The notes beneath the pieces were generated by a model. The model worked only from the letters and a program-made list of their open reading frames with translations, made no database searches and was not told where the DNA came from. Below, piece by piece: positions 8,286-17,313 of a DNA stretch of 64,000 bases. This stretch comes from Chelativorans sp. AA-79 (lineage in GTDB: Bacteria; Pseudomonadota; Alphaproteobacteria; Rhizobiales; Rhizobiaceae). The translations under genes were made by a program, and so were the position numbers. Every line of letters starts with the position of its first letter. The first letter of the stretch is position 1. Location of the stretch: assembly GCF_029457495.1 (NCBI RefSeq), contig NZ_CP120362.1, positions 62,001 to 126,000 of the forward strand. Reading direction: 5' to 3'.

Positions 8286-9262
8286 GGCGCGACGATCGGC
8301 TGAGCTTGCAACTTCGGCTCTTCGACCGCCGCGCCTTCGAACAGCGTGCCTTCCTCGAACCAACTCCTGGGCGCGGGCGCGCCCCATAGCGTCTGTCGCT
8401 GCGGGTCCTTGAGGTCCCATTTGATCGGCTCGAGATCCGGATCGACTGTCAGGTAGTCCGAGCAATAGATCTCGATGCGATGACCGTCGGGGTCGCGGAT
8501 GTAGAGAAAGAACGCGTTCGAGATGCCGTGGCGTCCGGGGCCACGCTCGATGTTAGCTAGGTAACCGGATGTCGACATCAGGTCGAGCAGGTCGATGATA
8601 GCGAGCGGCGTCGGCACCCAGAATGCGACGTGGTGGAGCCTGGGGCCGCGGCCATTCGTGAAGGCCATGTCGTGAACGCCGCCTTTGCGGTGCACCCATG
8701 CCGCCCATAGTTTCTTCGTCTCCTCGTCCTCGGTGTATTCCGTCACGCGGAAGCCGAGTTCGTTGTAGAAGGCGACCGAGCTGTCGACATCCGTCGAGAA
8801 GCAGTTGAAATGGTCGATGCGGAGCGGCCGAACGCCTTTGTAGAGCCTGTATTGCTGGTGGATCGGCCGCAGCGTCTCCATCTGGTGGTAGAATTCGAGT
8901 GGCACGCCGAACGGATCCTGCGTCTTCAGCGTCCGGCCTTGATGCGGACGCTCCACCCAGGCGACAGGCAGCCCCTTTGCCTTGAAGAAGGTCTCGGCTT
9001 TGTCGAGGTCGGAATCCGAATAGACCTTGAAGCCGAGGTCCCGCGCGACCGGCTCCTCGCCCTTCTTCAGGATGATGCAGTGGTGATTGCGCTCCTCGAG
9101 CGCGCGCAAGCAGATTCTGTTGCCATCCTCATATGTGACCTGCAGACCGAGCGCCTCCGCATAGAACGCTTTGGAACGAGTGAGATCCGTGACTACGAAT
9201 TCCACGTGGGAGAGGCGAACGATGTTGAAGTCTGGGTAGAGATTGGGTGATGGTAACGGCAT
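8282..9262 (-). CDS. hpaD: 3,4-dihydroxyphenylacetate 2,3-dioxygenase
   Basis: A 326-residue vicinal-oxygen-chelate extradiol dioxygenase that opens the ring of homoprotocatechuate with O2. Two VOC modules are visible (SHVEFVVTDL from about 18; LRIDHFNCFS from about 147). Iron ligands are assigned as His151, His211 (RLHHVAFW) and Glu264 (HRIEIY). The substrate-carboxylate pocket known from HPCD appears conserved as Arg240 and His245 (ERGPGRHG), Tyr254 and Arg289. The start at ATG 9262 matches the paralogue at 15762, which has the same length. It follows hpaE by 20 bp. Confidence 0.93.
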   Translation of the reverse strand: MPLPSPNLYPDFNIVRLSHVEFVVTDLTRSKAFYAEALGLQVTYEDGNRICLRALEERNHHCIILKKGEEPVARDLGFKVYSDSDLDKAETFFKAKGLPVAWVERPHQGRTLKTQDPFGVPLEFYHQMETLRPIHQQYRLYKGVRPLRIDHFNCFSTDVDSSVAFYNELGFRVTEYTEDEETKKLWAAWVHRKGGVHDMAFTNGRGPRLHHVAFWVPTPLAIIDLLDLMSTSGYLANIERGPGRHGISNAFFLYIRDPDGHRIEIYCSDYLTVDPDLEPIKWDLKDPQRQTLWGAPAPRSWFEEGTLFEGAAVEEPKLQAQPIVAP

Positions 9263-9282
9263 CGCTGTACGTCCCTCCGCCT

Positions 9283-10791
9283 TCAGCCGAGCTTGGTGAC
9301 CTTGTGCGCCTCGGTCGCGAAGGCCACATTCTTGGTTTCCATGTAAAAGTCGAACGACCAGTCCCCGCCGTCGCGCCCGATGCCGGAGCTCTTCACGCCG
9401 CCGAAAGGAGTTGGTAGGTGGCGCACATTTTCCGAATTCACCCAGATCATGCCCGCCTCCAGGGCCTCGGAGAATCGAAAGGCGCGGGTGACGTCCGAAG
9501 TCCACAGATAGCCGGCCAGGCCGTAGCTGACGTCATTAGCTAAAACCAGCGCCTCCTTCTCGTCGGAGAAGGGAATCGCCGTGAGCACCGGCCCGAAGAT
9601 TTCCTCCTGGGCGATCCGCATCGTGTTCTTCGCGTTGGTGAAGAGCGTGGGCTCGACATAGCAGCCTTCGCGATCGGCTTTCCTGCCGCCGACCGCGATC
9701 GTCGCCCCCTCCTCCATCGCTAGGTCGAAATAGGACAGCACCTTCTTTTCATGGCTAGGATGGATCAAAGGTCCAATGATCGTCTCGGGATCGAGCGGAT
9801 GGCCTATCTTGATGCGCGTTGCGCGTTCGGCCAATTTTTTTGTGAAAGCGTCATAGATTGAGGCTTCGACTAGAAGGCGCGACGACGAGGTGCAGCGCTC
9901 GCCATTGAGAGAATAGATCATGAAGACGGCCGCATCTGCAGCCCTTTCGAGATCGGCGTCGGCAAACACGACGACCGGATTCTTGCCCCCGAGTTCAAAA
10001 TGGACGCGCTTCAGTGTGTCGGCGCCTTGCTTCATGATCATCGAACCGGTGCGGCTTTCTCCGACAAAGCCGATCGCCTTGATGTCGGGGTGTTCCGTCA
10101 ACGCCTTACCGGCATCCTCGCCGAAGCCGTTGACCAGATTCCAGACTCCCTTCGGGAGGCCCGCTTCCTCGGCGACTTCGATGAGCAGGCTTGCCGTCAA
10201 AGGCGAGAATTCGGCTGGCTTGTGGACGATCGTGCAGCCAGCCGCGAGTGCCGGTGCGATCTTCCAGGTCGACAGCATGAAAGGAGTGTTCCACGGTGTG
10301 ATGACGCCGACGGGCCCGATGGGGACTCGGCTCGTCACATTGACCTGACCCGGACCGTATAGCGAGCGCCCGTCGCGTGCTTCCGGCGCCTTGTCCGCGA
10401 AGAAGCGAAAGTTCTCAGCCCCACGCAGTGCCGCCTTCGACATGAACTTAAGCGCCTGCCCCGTGTCCATACATTCCACGAAGGCGATCTCTTCCGCTCG
10501 CGCGGCGATTGCATCGGCGATCCTGTGGAGCAGCTTGCGGCGCTCTGCGCCCGGCATTTCCTTCCACTCCGCAAAGGCAGCCTTCGCCGTTTTGGCCGCC
10601 TTGTCGACGTCCGATGTCTTGCCGTGCGCGACATTGGCGAGCGGCTTTAGGTCGATCGGAGAAATTGTCTCGAACGAAGTGCCGTCATCAGCAGTAAGCC
10701 ACTCGCCGCCAATGCGGTTCCTCACCCCTTCCCGATGGAAGCGCGCGAGATATGCCTTCGCCTTTTCGAGGTTTTCGTCGAGTGTGGTCAC
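9283..10791 (-). CDS. hpaE: 5-carboxymethyl-2-hydroxymuconate semialdehyde dehydrogenase
   Basis: A 502-residue aldehyde dehydrogenase. Motifs are the NAD-binding IGFVGESRTGS, the catalytic Glu in FELGGKNPVV and the nucleophilic Cys in NGERCTSSSRL, with the C-terminal NPFGG-like PTPFGGVKSSGIGRDGG. It oxidises the ring-cleavage semialdehyde with NAD. GTG at 10791 is the chosen start: GGAGGGAG sits about 9 bp before it, the GTG overlaps the hpaF stop (GTGA), and the product then has the normal HpaE length of about 500. The longer upstream frame overlaps hpaF and is not credible. Confidence 0.92.
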   Translation of the reverse strand: MTTLDENLEKAKAYLARFHREGVRNRIGGEWLTADDGTSFETISPIDLKPLANVAHGKTSDVDKAAKTAKAAFAEWKEMPGAERRKLLHRIADAIAARAEEIAFVECMDTGQALKFMSKAALRGAENFRFFADKAPEARDGRSLYGPGQVNVTSRVPIGPVGVITPWNTPFMLSTWKIAPALAAGCTIVHKPAEFSPLTASLLIEVAEEAGLPKGVWNLVNGFGEDAGKALTEHPDIKAIGFVGESRTGSMIMKQGADTLKRVHFELGGKNPVVVFADADLERAADAAVFMIYSLNGERCTSSSRLLVEASIYDAFTKKLAERATRIKIGHPLDPETIIGPLIHPSHEKKVLSYFDLAMEEGATIAVGGRKADREGCYVEPTLFTNAKNTMRIAQEEIFGPVLTAIPFSDEKEALVLANDVSYGLAGYLWTSDVTRAFRFSEALEAGMIWVNSENVRHLPTPFGGVKSSGIGRDGGDWSFDFYMETKNVAFATEAHKVTKLG

Positions 10792-11192
10792 CAATGATCT
10801 CCCTCCACATGGCCGCGTATGCGCGGGTGGATGCTGTTCGCCTTCCAACTGAGTTCAGGATGAATCTCCACGATTTCGAAGGAGAGGCCGAAGTACGGCT
10901 CCGCCAGTTCCGGCTCCAAGCAGTCACGAAGCTTTGCAAAGATCACCTCGCCCGCCCCCTTGAGCGTCTCCACCGAGCGCCCGGCGCCGACGCGGAGTTG
11001 CAGGTGCAGGAAGGCGTTTTTTTTATGTGCGTCGGCGATCGCGAAATGCCTCGCCGGATGAGCCCTTACGCGGATGCCACCGGGCTCGAAGACGCCGGTC
11101 TTCAGAGCTGTTTCGCGGATTCTCTCGCAAAGTCCCTGGATGTCGACGCGGGTTTCGAGATTGGCGGAATATTCAACGATGAAATGCGGCAT
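10788..11192 (-). CDS. hpaF: 5-carboxymethyl-2-hydroxymuconate delta-isomerase
   Basis: A 134-residue tautomerase-superfamily protein. The catalytic amino-terminal proline is present as Pro2 (MPHFIVEYSANL), exposed after Met removal. The middle part (IRVRAHPARHFAIAD, then FLHLQLRVGAGRS) fits the 5-carboxymethyl-2-hydroxymuconate isomerase family. It shifts the double bond of the HpaE product before decarboxylation. This is the first gene of the minus-strand operon hpaFEDGHI. The promoter and the MarR-type operator at 11220-11235 lie within 50 bp upstream. Confidence 0.88.
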   Translation of the reverse strand: MPHFIVEYSANLETRVDIQGLCERIRETALKTGVFEPGGIRVRAHPARHFAIADAHKKNAFLHLQLRVGAGRSVETLKGAGEVIFAKLRDCLEPELAEPYFGLSFEIVEIHPELSWKANSIHPRIRGHVEGDHW

Positions 11193-11219
11193 TGGCCTTG
11201 CTAGTAAGCACGGATTACA

Positions 11220-11235
11220 TTAACATGTTAACTAT
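11220..11235. promoter_or_regulatory. Probable HpaR operator between hpaF and hpaR
   Basis: TTAACATGTTAACTAT contains the perfect 12-bp palindrome TTAACATGTTAA (11220-11231). On the minus strand the same bases give TATAGT, a plausible -10 for the hpaF operon, with a TTGCGT-like -35 about 15 bp upstream. A 16-bp site with 14 identical bases lies before hpaD2 (15666-15681, opposite strand). A MarR repressor bound here would block hpaF transcription and could tune its own gene. Confidence 0.68.
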
Positions 11236-11307
11236 ATGAGCGCGTCTCGCAACGCAAGCGGTTTTGTGGCAGGCATATAGAGGGGTGACGCACCATTGGG
11301 CGACAAA

Positions 11308-11829
11308 ATGACTTTGATAAACGCTAAAGACCTGAATTCACGTGCGGAAATGATGCCGCGCCTCACCCGTCGCTCGCTAACGATCGCGTTACTGCGAAGC
11401 CGCGAGAAGTTGATGTCCCGCATGAGGCCGCTGCTCGCCAGCCATAACATCACCGAGCAACAGTGGCGCGTTTTGCGCGCCATCAACGAAGAGCAGGAGG
11501 TAGATGCGACCGATGTGGCGCAACGCAGCTGCATCATGGCACCCAGCCTCACCAGGATTCTACGCCATCTCGAAGAGCGCGGACTCATCGCCAGGCGCCG
11601 GGACGTCAATGACGGGCGCAGAACGATGCTTTCCATGACAGACAAAGGCGTTCGACTGATCGCTGAAGTTGCGCCGGAAAGCCGACGCATCTATGGCGAT
11701 GTCCGCGCCCGGTTCGGCGAAGAGCGGTTCGAGTTGCTCCTTGATTTGCTGGAAAAATTTAATAATCTCCCGGAGGAAACCGGACGGAATCTGCCTCCGC
11801 CGGCCGGTCGAGAATCACCCCCGGATTAA
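11308..11829 (+). CDS. hpaR: HpaR, MarR-family repressor of homoprotocatechuate catabolism
   Basis: A 173-residue winged-helix MarR protein. LTRRSLTIALLRSREKLMSR followed by HNITEQQWRVLRAI is the characteristic HpaR/HpcR opening. The recognition helix region is AQRSCIMAPSLTRILRHLEE, and the wing is ARRRDVNDGRRTMLSMTDKG. HpaR represses the meta operon until an aromatic effector binds. ATG 11308 is used; a TTG at 11296 in the same frame is possible. The gene is divergent from hpaF, with the TTAAC palindrome between them. A similar site before the second hpaD suggests it governs that operon too. Confidence 0.88.
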   Translation: MTLINAKDLNSRAEMMPRLTRRSLTIALLRSREKLMSRMRPLLASHNITEQQWRVLRAINEEQEVDATDVAQRSCIMAPSLTRILRHLEERGLIARRRDVNDGRRTMLSMTDKGVRLIAEVAPESRRIYGDVRARFGEERFELLLDLLEKFNNLPEETGRNLPPPAGRESPPD

Positions 11830-11884
11830 AAATATCGAGCGGCTCTAAGCTAAGAATCCGACTCAAAATTAATACTCATTGATT

Positions 11885-12689
11885 TCAAGCCCTTGCGATG
11901 AGCCTTGTCGTTCGGCGGATGGAGGCGATCAGAAGCCATGCATTGGAAGATGCGATGGTGGCCTCCCAGTCCTTGGCGAGACGGCGGCAGTGGCCGAGCC
12001 AGGCGAATGTCCTTTCGACAACCCACCTCCGCGCGATGACGACGAAGCCTTTTGCGCCATCGGGACGCTTGACGATCTCAATGGTCGGCCCATCCATGCT
12101 CCGCATGGCGGTTTGAAGCTTTTCGCCGGCATAACCACCATCGGCGAACAGATGGGCGAGCGTTGGGAAACTCTCCTTCGTATCGGCAATGACATTCGGC
12201 GCGCCATCTCTGTCCTGAATGTCGGCGGTGTGCGTGATCGCGCCCAGCATGTTGCCCTCGGTGTCGGTAAGGATATGGCGCTTGCGGCCCTTGATCTTCT
12301 TGCCGGCGTCGAAACCGCGAGGCCCGCCGCTTTCCGTGGTCTTCACGCTCTGGCTATCAATCGCTCCCGCAGTCGGTTCCGCCGCCCGACCAGCCAAAAG
12401 CCGCGCCGACATGACCAGCGTTTCGTTGATGATGTCGAGCATGCCGCTGTCGCGCAGCCGGTAAAAAGGGCGGAAAGTCCTTCGGCAGCATCGCCCACTG
12501 GCAGCCAGCCGCCGCAATATACTGGATCGCGTCCCATATTTCCCGCATCCGCCATTTGCGCGGCCGACCGACCTTGCTTGGCGCAGGCATGAACGGTTCG
12601 ATCAACGCCCATTCCTCGTCCGTGCAATCACTTGCATAGCGCAGCCGCCTGCGGTCATATTGCTCCCGGGTGATTTCGGTCCAAGCCAC
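11885..12689 (-). pseudogene. IS5-family transposase, frameshifted
   Basis: Two frames together give one IS5-type transposase. 12689-12500 encodes the N-terminus (TDEEWALIEPFMPAPSKVGRPRKWRMREIWDAIQYI in short), and 12490-11885 the catalytic rest (AIDSQSVKTTESGG with the first Asp, LFADGGYAG with the second, RRWVVERTFAWL with the Glu). At the junction FPPF runs directly into FYRLRDSG. Relatives carry about six extra residues there, so a deletion of roughly 20 bp near 12485 probably caused the frameshift. A TTTTT run is present, so programmed slippage cannot be fully excluded. The element lies just downstream of hpaR; its ends were not found. Confidence 0.78.
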
Positions 12690-12730
12690 CTGATCCTCCG
12701 TAGTCTTCGCAAACCACTGAGAATCATAAC

Positions 12731-13085
12731 TTGCTCACCCAACATAATTTTCGGTTGGGCTCTCAGAAGGGCTCTTCGCCGGTACCGCCTGCAATAACGT
12801 GCTGCTATGAGATCGGCTACGACGGATTTTGGCTGGCGCGGCTTCTTCGATCAAAAGGCTGGAACGTTCATGTGGTCGAGCCGGCCAGCGGCCTGAGGGA
12901 GATCAGAGTCGGTTTGTTACCAACCTCTCTGAAAGGATTTGCTGTGCCATGTCAGCAGAATCAATGTCGCCGCCTGCCGCCATCCGGGTTGATCTTGGCG
13001 CAATTTTCGTTTCGCTGGAACTGTCGAAATCGACTTGGCTGGTGACCTCGCTATCACCTGGCAGCGAGCGGATGTCGCGTCACTC
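12731..13085 (+). pseudogene. IS110-family transposase fragments
   Basis: Two scraps are seen. 12800-12890 encodes CCYEIGYDGFWLARLLRSKG, the conserved IS110 segment that follows the second acidic residue. 12949-13085 encodes an N-terminus (VDLGAIFVSLELSKSTWLVT). They are out of order relative to a whole transposase, so at least two rearranged copies contributed. The join near 13085 runs into the tail of a minus-strand IS110 copy. Nothing here can make a working enzyme. Confidence 0.65.
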
Positions 13086-13089
13086 GGTG

Positions 13090-13853
13090 CCGGGCGGGGA
13101 GGCGTTTCAGCTTGCGGGCTCTGGTGGCCAGCGCGGTATCGGCCCTCAGGGCCGCACGTTGCGCCACCTCGACCTCCTGGATTTGACGCTCGACCAGTGC
13201 AAGCCGTTCGGCCTCGCGCCGAATCTCCGCGAGCAGCGCTGCGTCCAGCGTCCGGCCATCGCCGGTGCGCGCGTCAGCGAGCCGATGCAACCAGTCCCGC
13301 GCGCCGACCTTGACGGCCGTCATGCCCTGGGCCGCCAGCAAGCGCTTGATTCGGTTGCGGTGCGCGGTGCGCTCGTTCACCAGGCGCTCGCGCTCGCGCG
13401 TCTGCCGGCGGGCATCCTCGATCGCCGGTGCCGGCACACACACCACCCGCGTCATCTCCGTCTCGCCGCGCTCAAGACGCAGCAGCACCCGCAGCAACCC
13501 GAGCGTGTCAACGCGGTCGGTCTTCACGCGCCGCCAACGCCGGGGCACCTCGAGGCTAGCTGTCCTGTTCCCGCAGCCACCGGTGCAGCCAGAACCCGTC
13601 ACGCCCCGCCTCGTAGCAGCTCACCACGCGCATACCTGGATCACCAACCATCTGGCGCTGACGCGCAATCAGCGCCGATAGCGCATCCCGGTCGCCGCCG
13701 GCGATCTGGAAAAGCCGGGCGTGCCGGTCCCCAGGCAGCAATATCCCCACCGTCCAGCAACGGCGGCCAAGATCGAGCGCGATGTAGATCGTCGGCACCT
13801 TCGAGCTGTCCTCTTCTCTGATCGTTATCTCCTCCCTCACGGTTCGGGGTTTA
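13090..13853 (-). pseudogene. IS110-family transposase, frameshifted and truncated
   Basis: The minus strand from 13853 encodes IYIALDLGRRCWTVGIL (RuvC-like first Asp), then SCYEAGRDGFWLHRWLREQ and a stop at 13556. In another frame it continues as SLEVPRRWRRVKTDRVDTLG (second acidic pair) and EDARRQTRERERLVNERTAHRNRIK in short form. About 25 bp seems missing at the switch. The frame ends near 13090 before the C-terminal serine domain, where it abuts the plus-strand fragment. It is a dead copy. Confidence 0.72.
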
Positions 13854-13970
13854 AGGATCACCTCATGGTACCCGCACCAGGAGGTGCCTGTCGCATAGCT
13901 TCTATGGGGCGAGCGGCGAGGGCGTGGCACCTTTGGCGCTGTTGGAAACGACCGCTGAAGGAGCTCCCCC

Positions 13971-15175
13971 ATGTCGCAATCTTTTGACGCGAGCAGGTCG
14001 CTCGCCACTCTCGAACAGGATAACACGATCGTCGCCGTCATCGAGATGAGCCACGCGAAGTGGCTGTTGGCTGCGCTTGTACCCGGCATCGAACGCCAGC
14101 CTCTGAAGAAGCTCGGGGCCGACGCGGAAACGCTGCTGAAGCTGTTGCAGTGCTGGCGCGACGAAGCCAACCGGGCCGGACGCTCGATTAAGCGCATCGT
14201 CGTCGCCTATGAGGCCGGCCGCGATGGCTTCTGGCTGCCGCGCTGGCTCAGGACGCGTGGTGTCGAGGCTTATGTCATGCATCCCGCCAGTGTTGCGGTC
14301 TCGCGCGAGCACCGGCGCGCCAAGACCGATCGCCTCGATACCGAGCTTTTTGATGCGCGCCTTTCTCGGCTGGCTGCGCGGCGAGAAGCGCCATTGCAGC
14401 ATGGCGGCGATCCCGACGGTTGCTGAGGAGGACGCGCGGCGGCCGAACCGCGAGCGGGAGAACCTGGTCACGGAGAAGACACGGATCGTCAACCGGATCA
14501 AGGCGATCCTCGCCCGCTTCGGCATTCGCGCCTTCAAGCCGACCCTGCGCAAGGCCGCAGACAGGCTCGAGGCCACCGCACGGCGGAAGGGACGCCGCTG
14601 CCGGACAACACGCGCGCGGAGCTGCGCCGCTACCTTGAGCGGCTGTGACTCGTGCGCGAGCAGATCCGCGCGATCGAGCAGCAACGCCTGCGCCGGCTGC
14701 GGCGGACGGCCCGCACGCGATGGTTCGCATGCTGGCACGTGTCATCGGCATCAGCGTCGAGACCGCGGACATGCTGGTCAACGAGATGCTGTCGCGCCAG
14801 CTGCGCGATCCCGCGCCGTGGCGCGCTATGGCGGCCTGACGGGCGCGCCGGACGAGAGCGGCAAACGCCGCCGCGAGAAGGGGCTGGCACGCCGGCAATG
14901 TCCGCGTGCGGCGCGGCATGATCCAGTTGGCCTGGCGGCTTCTCCGGTTTCAGAAGGACAGCGGTCTCGCCCGATGGTTCCAGGCGCGCACGAGCGACGG
15001 CCGCGGCACCACGCGCAAGACGATGATCGTGGCGTTGGCGCGCAAGCTGCTCATCGCGCTGTGGCGTCTCGTCACCACCGTGAGATGCCGCACGGAGTGT
15101 CTCGCGTCCGACATCATGACGGCCAGCAGCAAAGAGGAGGACGACTGGGACATCAGCTTGGCAGCCCCTCCTTAG
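13971..15175 (+). pseudogene. IS110-family transposase, degenerate
   Basis: A nearly full-length but broken IS110 transposase. 13971-14424 encodes the N-terminus (TIVAVIEMSHAKWLLAAL, VAYEAGRDGFWLPRWLR, then REHRRAKTDRLDTELF). The reading continues in other frames as EKTRIVNRIKAILARFGI (14470-14530), RMLARVIGISVETADMLVNE (14725-14790), MIQLAWRLLRFQKDS (14910-14960) and RKTMIVALARKLLIALWR (15015-15070). At least three frameshifts separate these pieces. The downstream bases to about 15260, with a GGGGC-TTG-GCCCC hairpin near 15225, are probably the non-coding end of the same element. Confidence 0.72.
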
Positions 15176-15643
15176 GGTTTGCCGATGACGATCCGAGGCG
15201 GTGGCGTCCCGGCTTGGCACATGGGGCTTGGCCCCGCAATTAAGAATGGGCCCGCCGCCCCGGAGCTCGCCGTCGATGCGCATGATTGCATCATGGTTCC
15301 GATCCACTGGGATCGACCGAATACAAGTCCGCCGCGCGACTTCCACGCCCGGCTGATCGCGAGCTCCCCTCGGAATTGTCGTCGTCTATCCCAAGCTGCC
15401 GGAAAGCTCGCCTGACCATCGGAGCCTGCCGCAGTGCTCGTGACCGTCAAGGGCAGGTCGCTTCGCAATGGCCTGCGGCCATCCTTGACCGTCCCTGTGC
15501 GCGGCGGCCAATTCAAAGTCAGGTCGGGACGAGGAGATGGTCGCCAGTGGCCGAACAAGGAGATGGGAAATCGCCGCAGATCAAGCTTGACAATCATCGC
15601 CCCATACAAGTGCCAAGCGACATGCGGGACGCGTGACTTCAGG
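15176..15643. other. Stretch without a credible gene
   Basis: About 470 bp between the IS110 remnant and the hpaD2 promoter. Open frames exist on both strands but show no family motif, no ribosome site and no codon pattern like the flanking genes. The first 80 bp probably belong to the IS110 end. Nothing else is supported. Confidence 0.6.
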
Positions 15644-15683
15644 TTGACAGGGGCAGCAAGCAGAGATAGTTAACGTATTAACT
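15644..15683 (+). promoter_or_regulatory. hpaD2/TRAP operon promoter with HpaR-like operator
   Basis: A perfect -35 TTGACA lies at 15644-15649, and a weak -10 (TAGTTA, 15667-15672) follows after 17 bp. The palindrome AGTTAACGTATTAACT (15668-15683, arms of 6 around CGTA) covers the -10. Its 16-base core matches the hpaF/hpaR operator at 14 of 16 positions on the opposite strand. Repression by HpaR is the natural reading. Confidence 0.65.
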
Positions 15684-15761
15684 GCCTTGCATTGGCGTTT
15701 TGTGACTGGGCGTGTGACGCGATCAAGTTCGATATAGACATCTCTATGCCTTGGAGGCTGA

Positions 15762-16742
15762 ATGCCCTTACCCTCTGCAAATCTGTATCCGCCTTTCAAT
15801 ATCGTGCGCCTGAGTCACGCCGACCTGACCGTGACCGATCTTTCGCGATCGCGCGCCTTTTATGCCGAGACGATCGGCCTGCAGATTACCGACGAGGACG
15901 ACGACACGATCTATTTCCGCGGGCTAGAAGAACGCACGCATCACTGCCTTATCCTGCGCAAGGGCGATGCGCCTTCGGCCGATGCGCTGGGTTTCAGGGT
16001 CTATGACGAGGAAGACTTGGATCGCGCGGAAGTTCATTTCAGCAAGCAGGGCCGTGACGTGTCGTGGATCGAGCGCCCCTTCCAGGGGCGGACCCTGCAC
16101 ACAACGTGCCCCTTGGGGATCCCGCTTGAATTTCATGCCAGGATGGACAGGCTTCCGCCGATCCACCAGAAGTATGATCTGTACAAGGGCGTCAGACCCC
16201 TGAGAATCGATCACTTCAACTGCTTCTCTTCGGATGTCGTCGCCTCGATCTCGTTCTTCGGCGAGCTCGGCTTCCGTGTCACCGAGTACACCGAGGACGA
16301 GGCGACGAAGAATGTCTGGGCGGCCTGGATGCACCGCAAGGGGGGGGTCCACGACATCGCCCTCACCAATGGCCTCGGCCCACGGCTCCACCATGTCGCA
16401 TTCTGGGTGCCGACGCCGTTGGCAATCATCGACCTGCTCGATAAGTTGGCGACAACGGGATACGTGGGTAACATCGAGCGCGGACCGGGGCGGCACGGGC
16501 TGTCGAACGCGTTCTTCCTTTATGTACGCGATCCGGACGGGCATCGCATCGAGTTCTATTGCTCGGATTACCTCACTGTCGATCCGGATCTTGAACCGAT
16601 CAAATGGGATCTAATGGATCCGCAACGTCAGACCCTGTGGGGGGCCGTTGCCCCGCCGTCTTTTTATGAACTTGGGACGGTTTTCAAGGACACGCCCACG
16701 AGGGAGCCGACCCTGAAGTCGGCGCCGCCGATGACGCACTAG
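15762..16742 (+). CDS. hpaD: Second homoprotocatechuate-type extradiol dioxygenase
   Basis: A 326-residue paralogue of the HpaD at 8282-9262, equal in length and alignable without gaps. Iron ligands His151, His211 and Glu264 are kept, as are the carboxylate-pocket residues Arg240, His245, Tyr254 and Arg289, so a catechol with a carboxymethyl-like group is still the expected substrate. Differences cluster in the N-terminal module (ITDEDDDTIYFRGLEERTHH) and the C-terminal tail. It leads an operon with a TRAP transporter (34 bp to dctQ), not with ring-fission enzymes. It may serve a substituted homoprotocatechuate or act as an uptake-coupled dose of HpaD. Confidence 0.88.
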   Translation: MPLPSANLYPPFNIVRLSHADLTVTDLSRSRAFYAETIGLQITDEDDDTIYFRGLEERTHHCLILRKGDAPSADALGFRVYDEEDLDRAEVHFSKQGRDVSWIERPFQGRTLHTTCPLGIPLEFHARMDRLPPIHQKYDLYKGVRPLRIDHFNCFSSDVVASISFFGELGFRVTEYTEDEATKNVWAAWMHRKGGVHDIALTNGLGPRLHHVAFWVPTPLAIIDLLDKLATTGYVGNIERGPGRHGLSNAFFLYVRDPDGHRIEFYCSDYLTVDPDLEPIKWDLMDPQRQTLWGAVAPPSFYELGTVFKDTPTREPTLKSAPPMTH

Positions 16743-16776
16743 ACTTTCCGCCTGATCACAGCCTGGGAGGAACTCA

Positions 16777-17313
16777 ATGGCGCCGAAACATAGATCGGCA
16801 GATATGCCCGCACCCTTGCGACTGGTCCACCGGATTCTCTTGGGCCTTGCCGGTGCGGTTCTTGTCGTGATGATGCTCCACATCTGCGTTGAGGCGGTTG
16901 TGCGCCTCGTCTCGCCATCCACGACGCTGCATACGCTTGTCATCGTTTCGACCTGGTACATGATCTTCCTTACCTTTCTGCCACTGCCCTATGTCGGAGA
17001 TGTTCATGGATACATGTGCGTTGAGCTTATCGACCAGGTGGTGAAGGGGCTGGCCAGGCACCTGCTGCGGAGTGTCGTGTTCGTCCTGTCCGCCGTGTAT
17101 TTCTCGATACTTGCCTATCTTACCTTCGAGGACGCCCTTGAGCAGATGCAGGTCGGCAAGGTGATGGAAACCGCCACGACATATCTGCCGATCTGGCCGC
17201 CGGTCTGGGCGCTGCCGCTGGCACTGGGCCTGATGGCGATCTGCGAGGTCATCCTCCTTGTCCGGACGACCAGGGAGCCCTCGGCTGGGAAGGGAGCGCG
17301 GGCAGGTGGATGA
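16777..17313 (+). CDS. dctQ: TRAP transporter small membrane subunit (DctQ type)
   Basis: A 178-residue protein with four hydrophobic segments (about residues 20-45, 52-72, 94-116 and 136-160), as in DctQ subunits, which brace the large TRAP permease. The ribosome site GGAGG lies 8 bp before ATG 16777. The last 8 bp overlap the start of dctM, so production is coupled. The charged N-terminus and the WYMIFLTFLPLPYVGD loop are usual for the family. Location after hpaD2 points to an aromatic acid as cargo, but the sequence does not identify it. Confidence 0.85.
   Translation: MAPKHRSADMPAPLRLVHRILLGLAGAVLVVMMLHICVEAVVRLVSPSTTLHTLVIVSTWYMIFLTFLPLPYVGDVHGYMCVELIDQVVKGLARHLLRSVVFVLSAVYFSILAYLTFEDALEQMQVGKVMETATTYLPIWPPVWALPLALGLMAICEVILLVRTTREPSAGKGARAGG

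Noticed and set aside
7410..8303. 297-codon plus-strand open frame opposite hpaG
   Set aside because: Antisense shadow of a clear FAH-family gene with operon-coupled start.
7401..11192. Presence of a 4-hydroxyphenylacetate hydroxylase (hpaBC) in the block
   Set aside because: No flavin monooxygenase or reductase pair is encoded between 5557 and 15761; the block starts at the catechol.
12480..12510. Programmed -1 frameshift joining the two IS5 frames
   Set aside because: A TTTTT run exists, but residues expected between FPPF and FYRLRDSG are missing, so a deletion is the simpler explanation.
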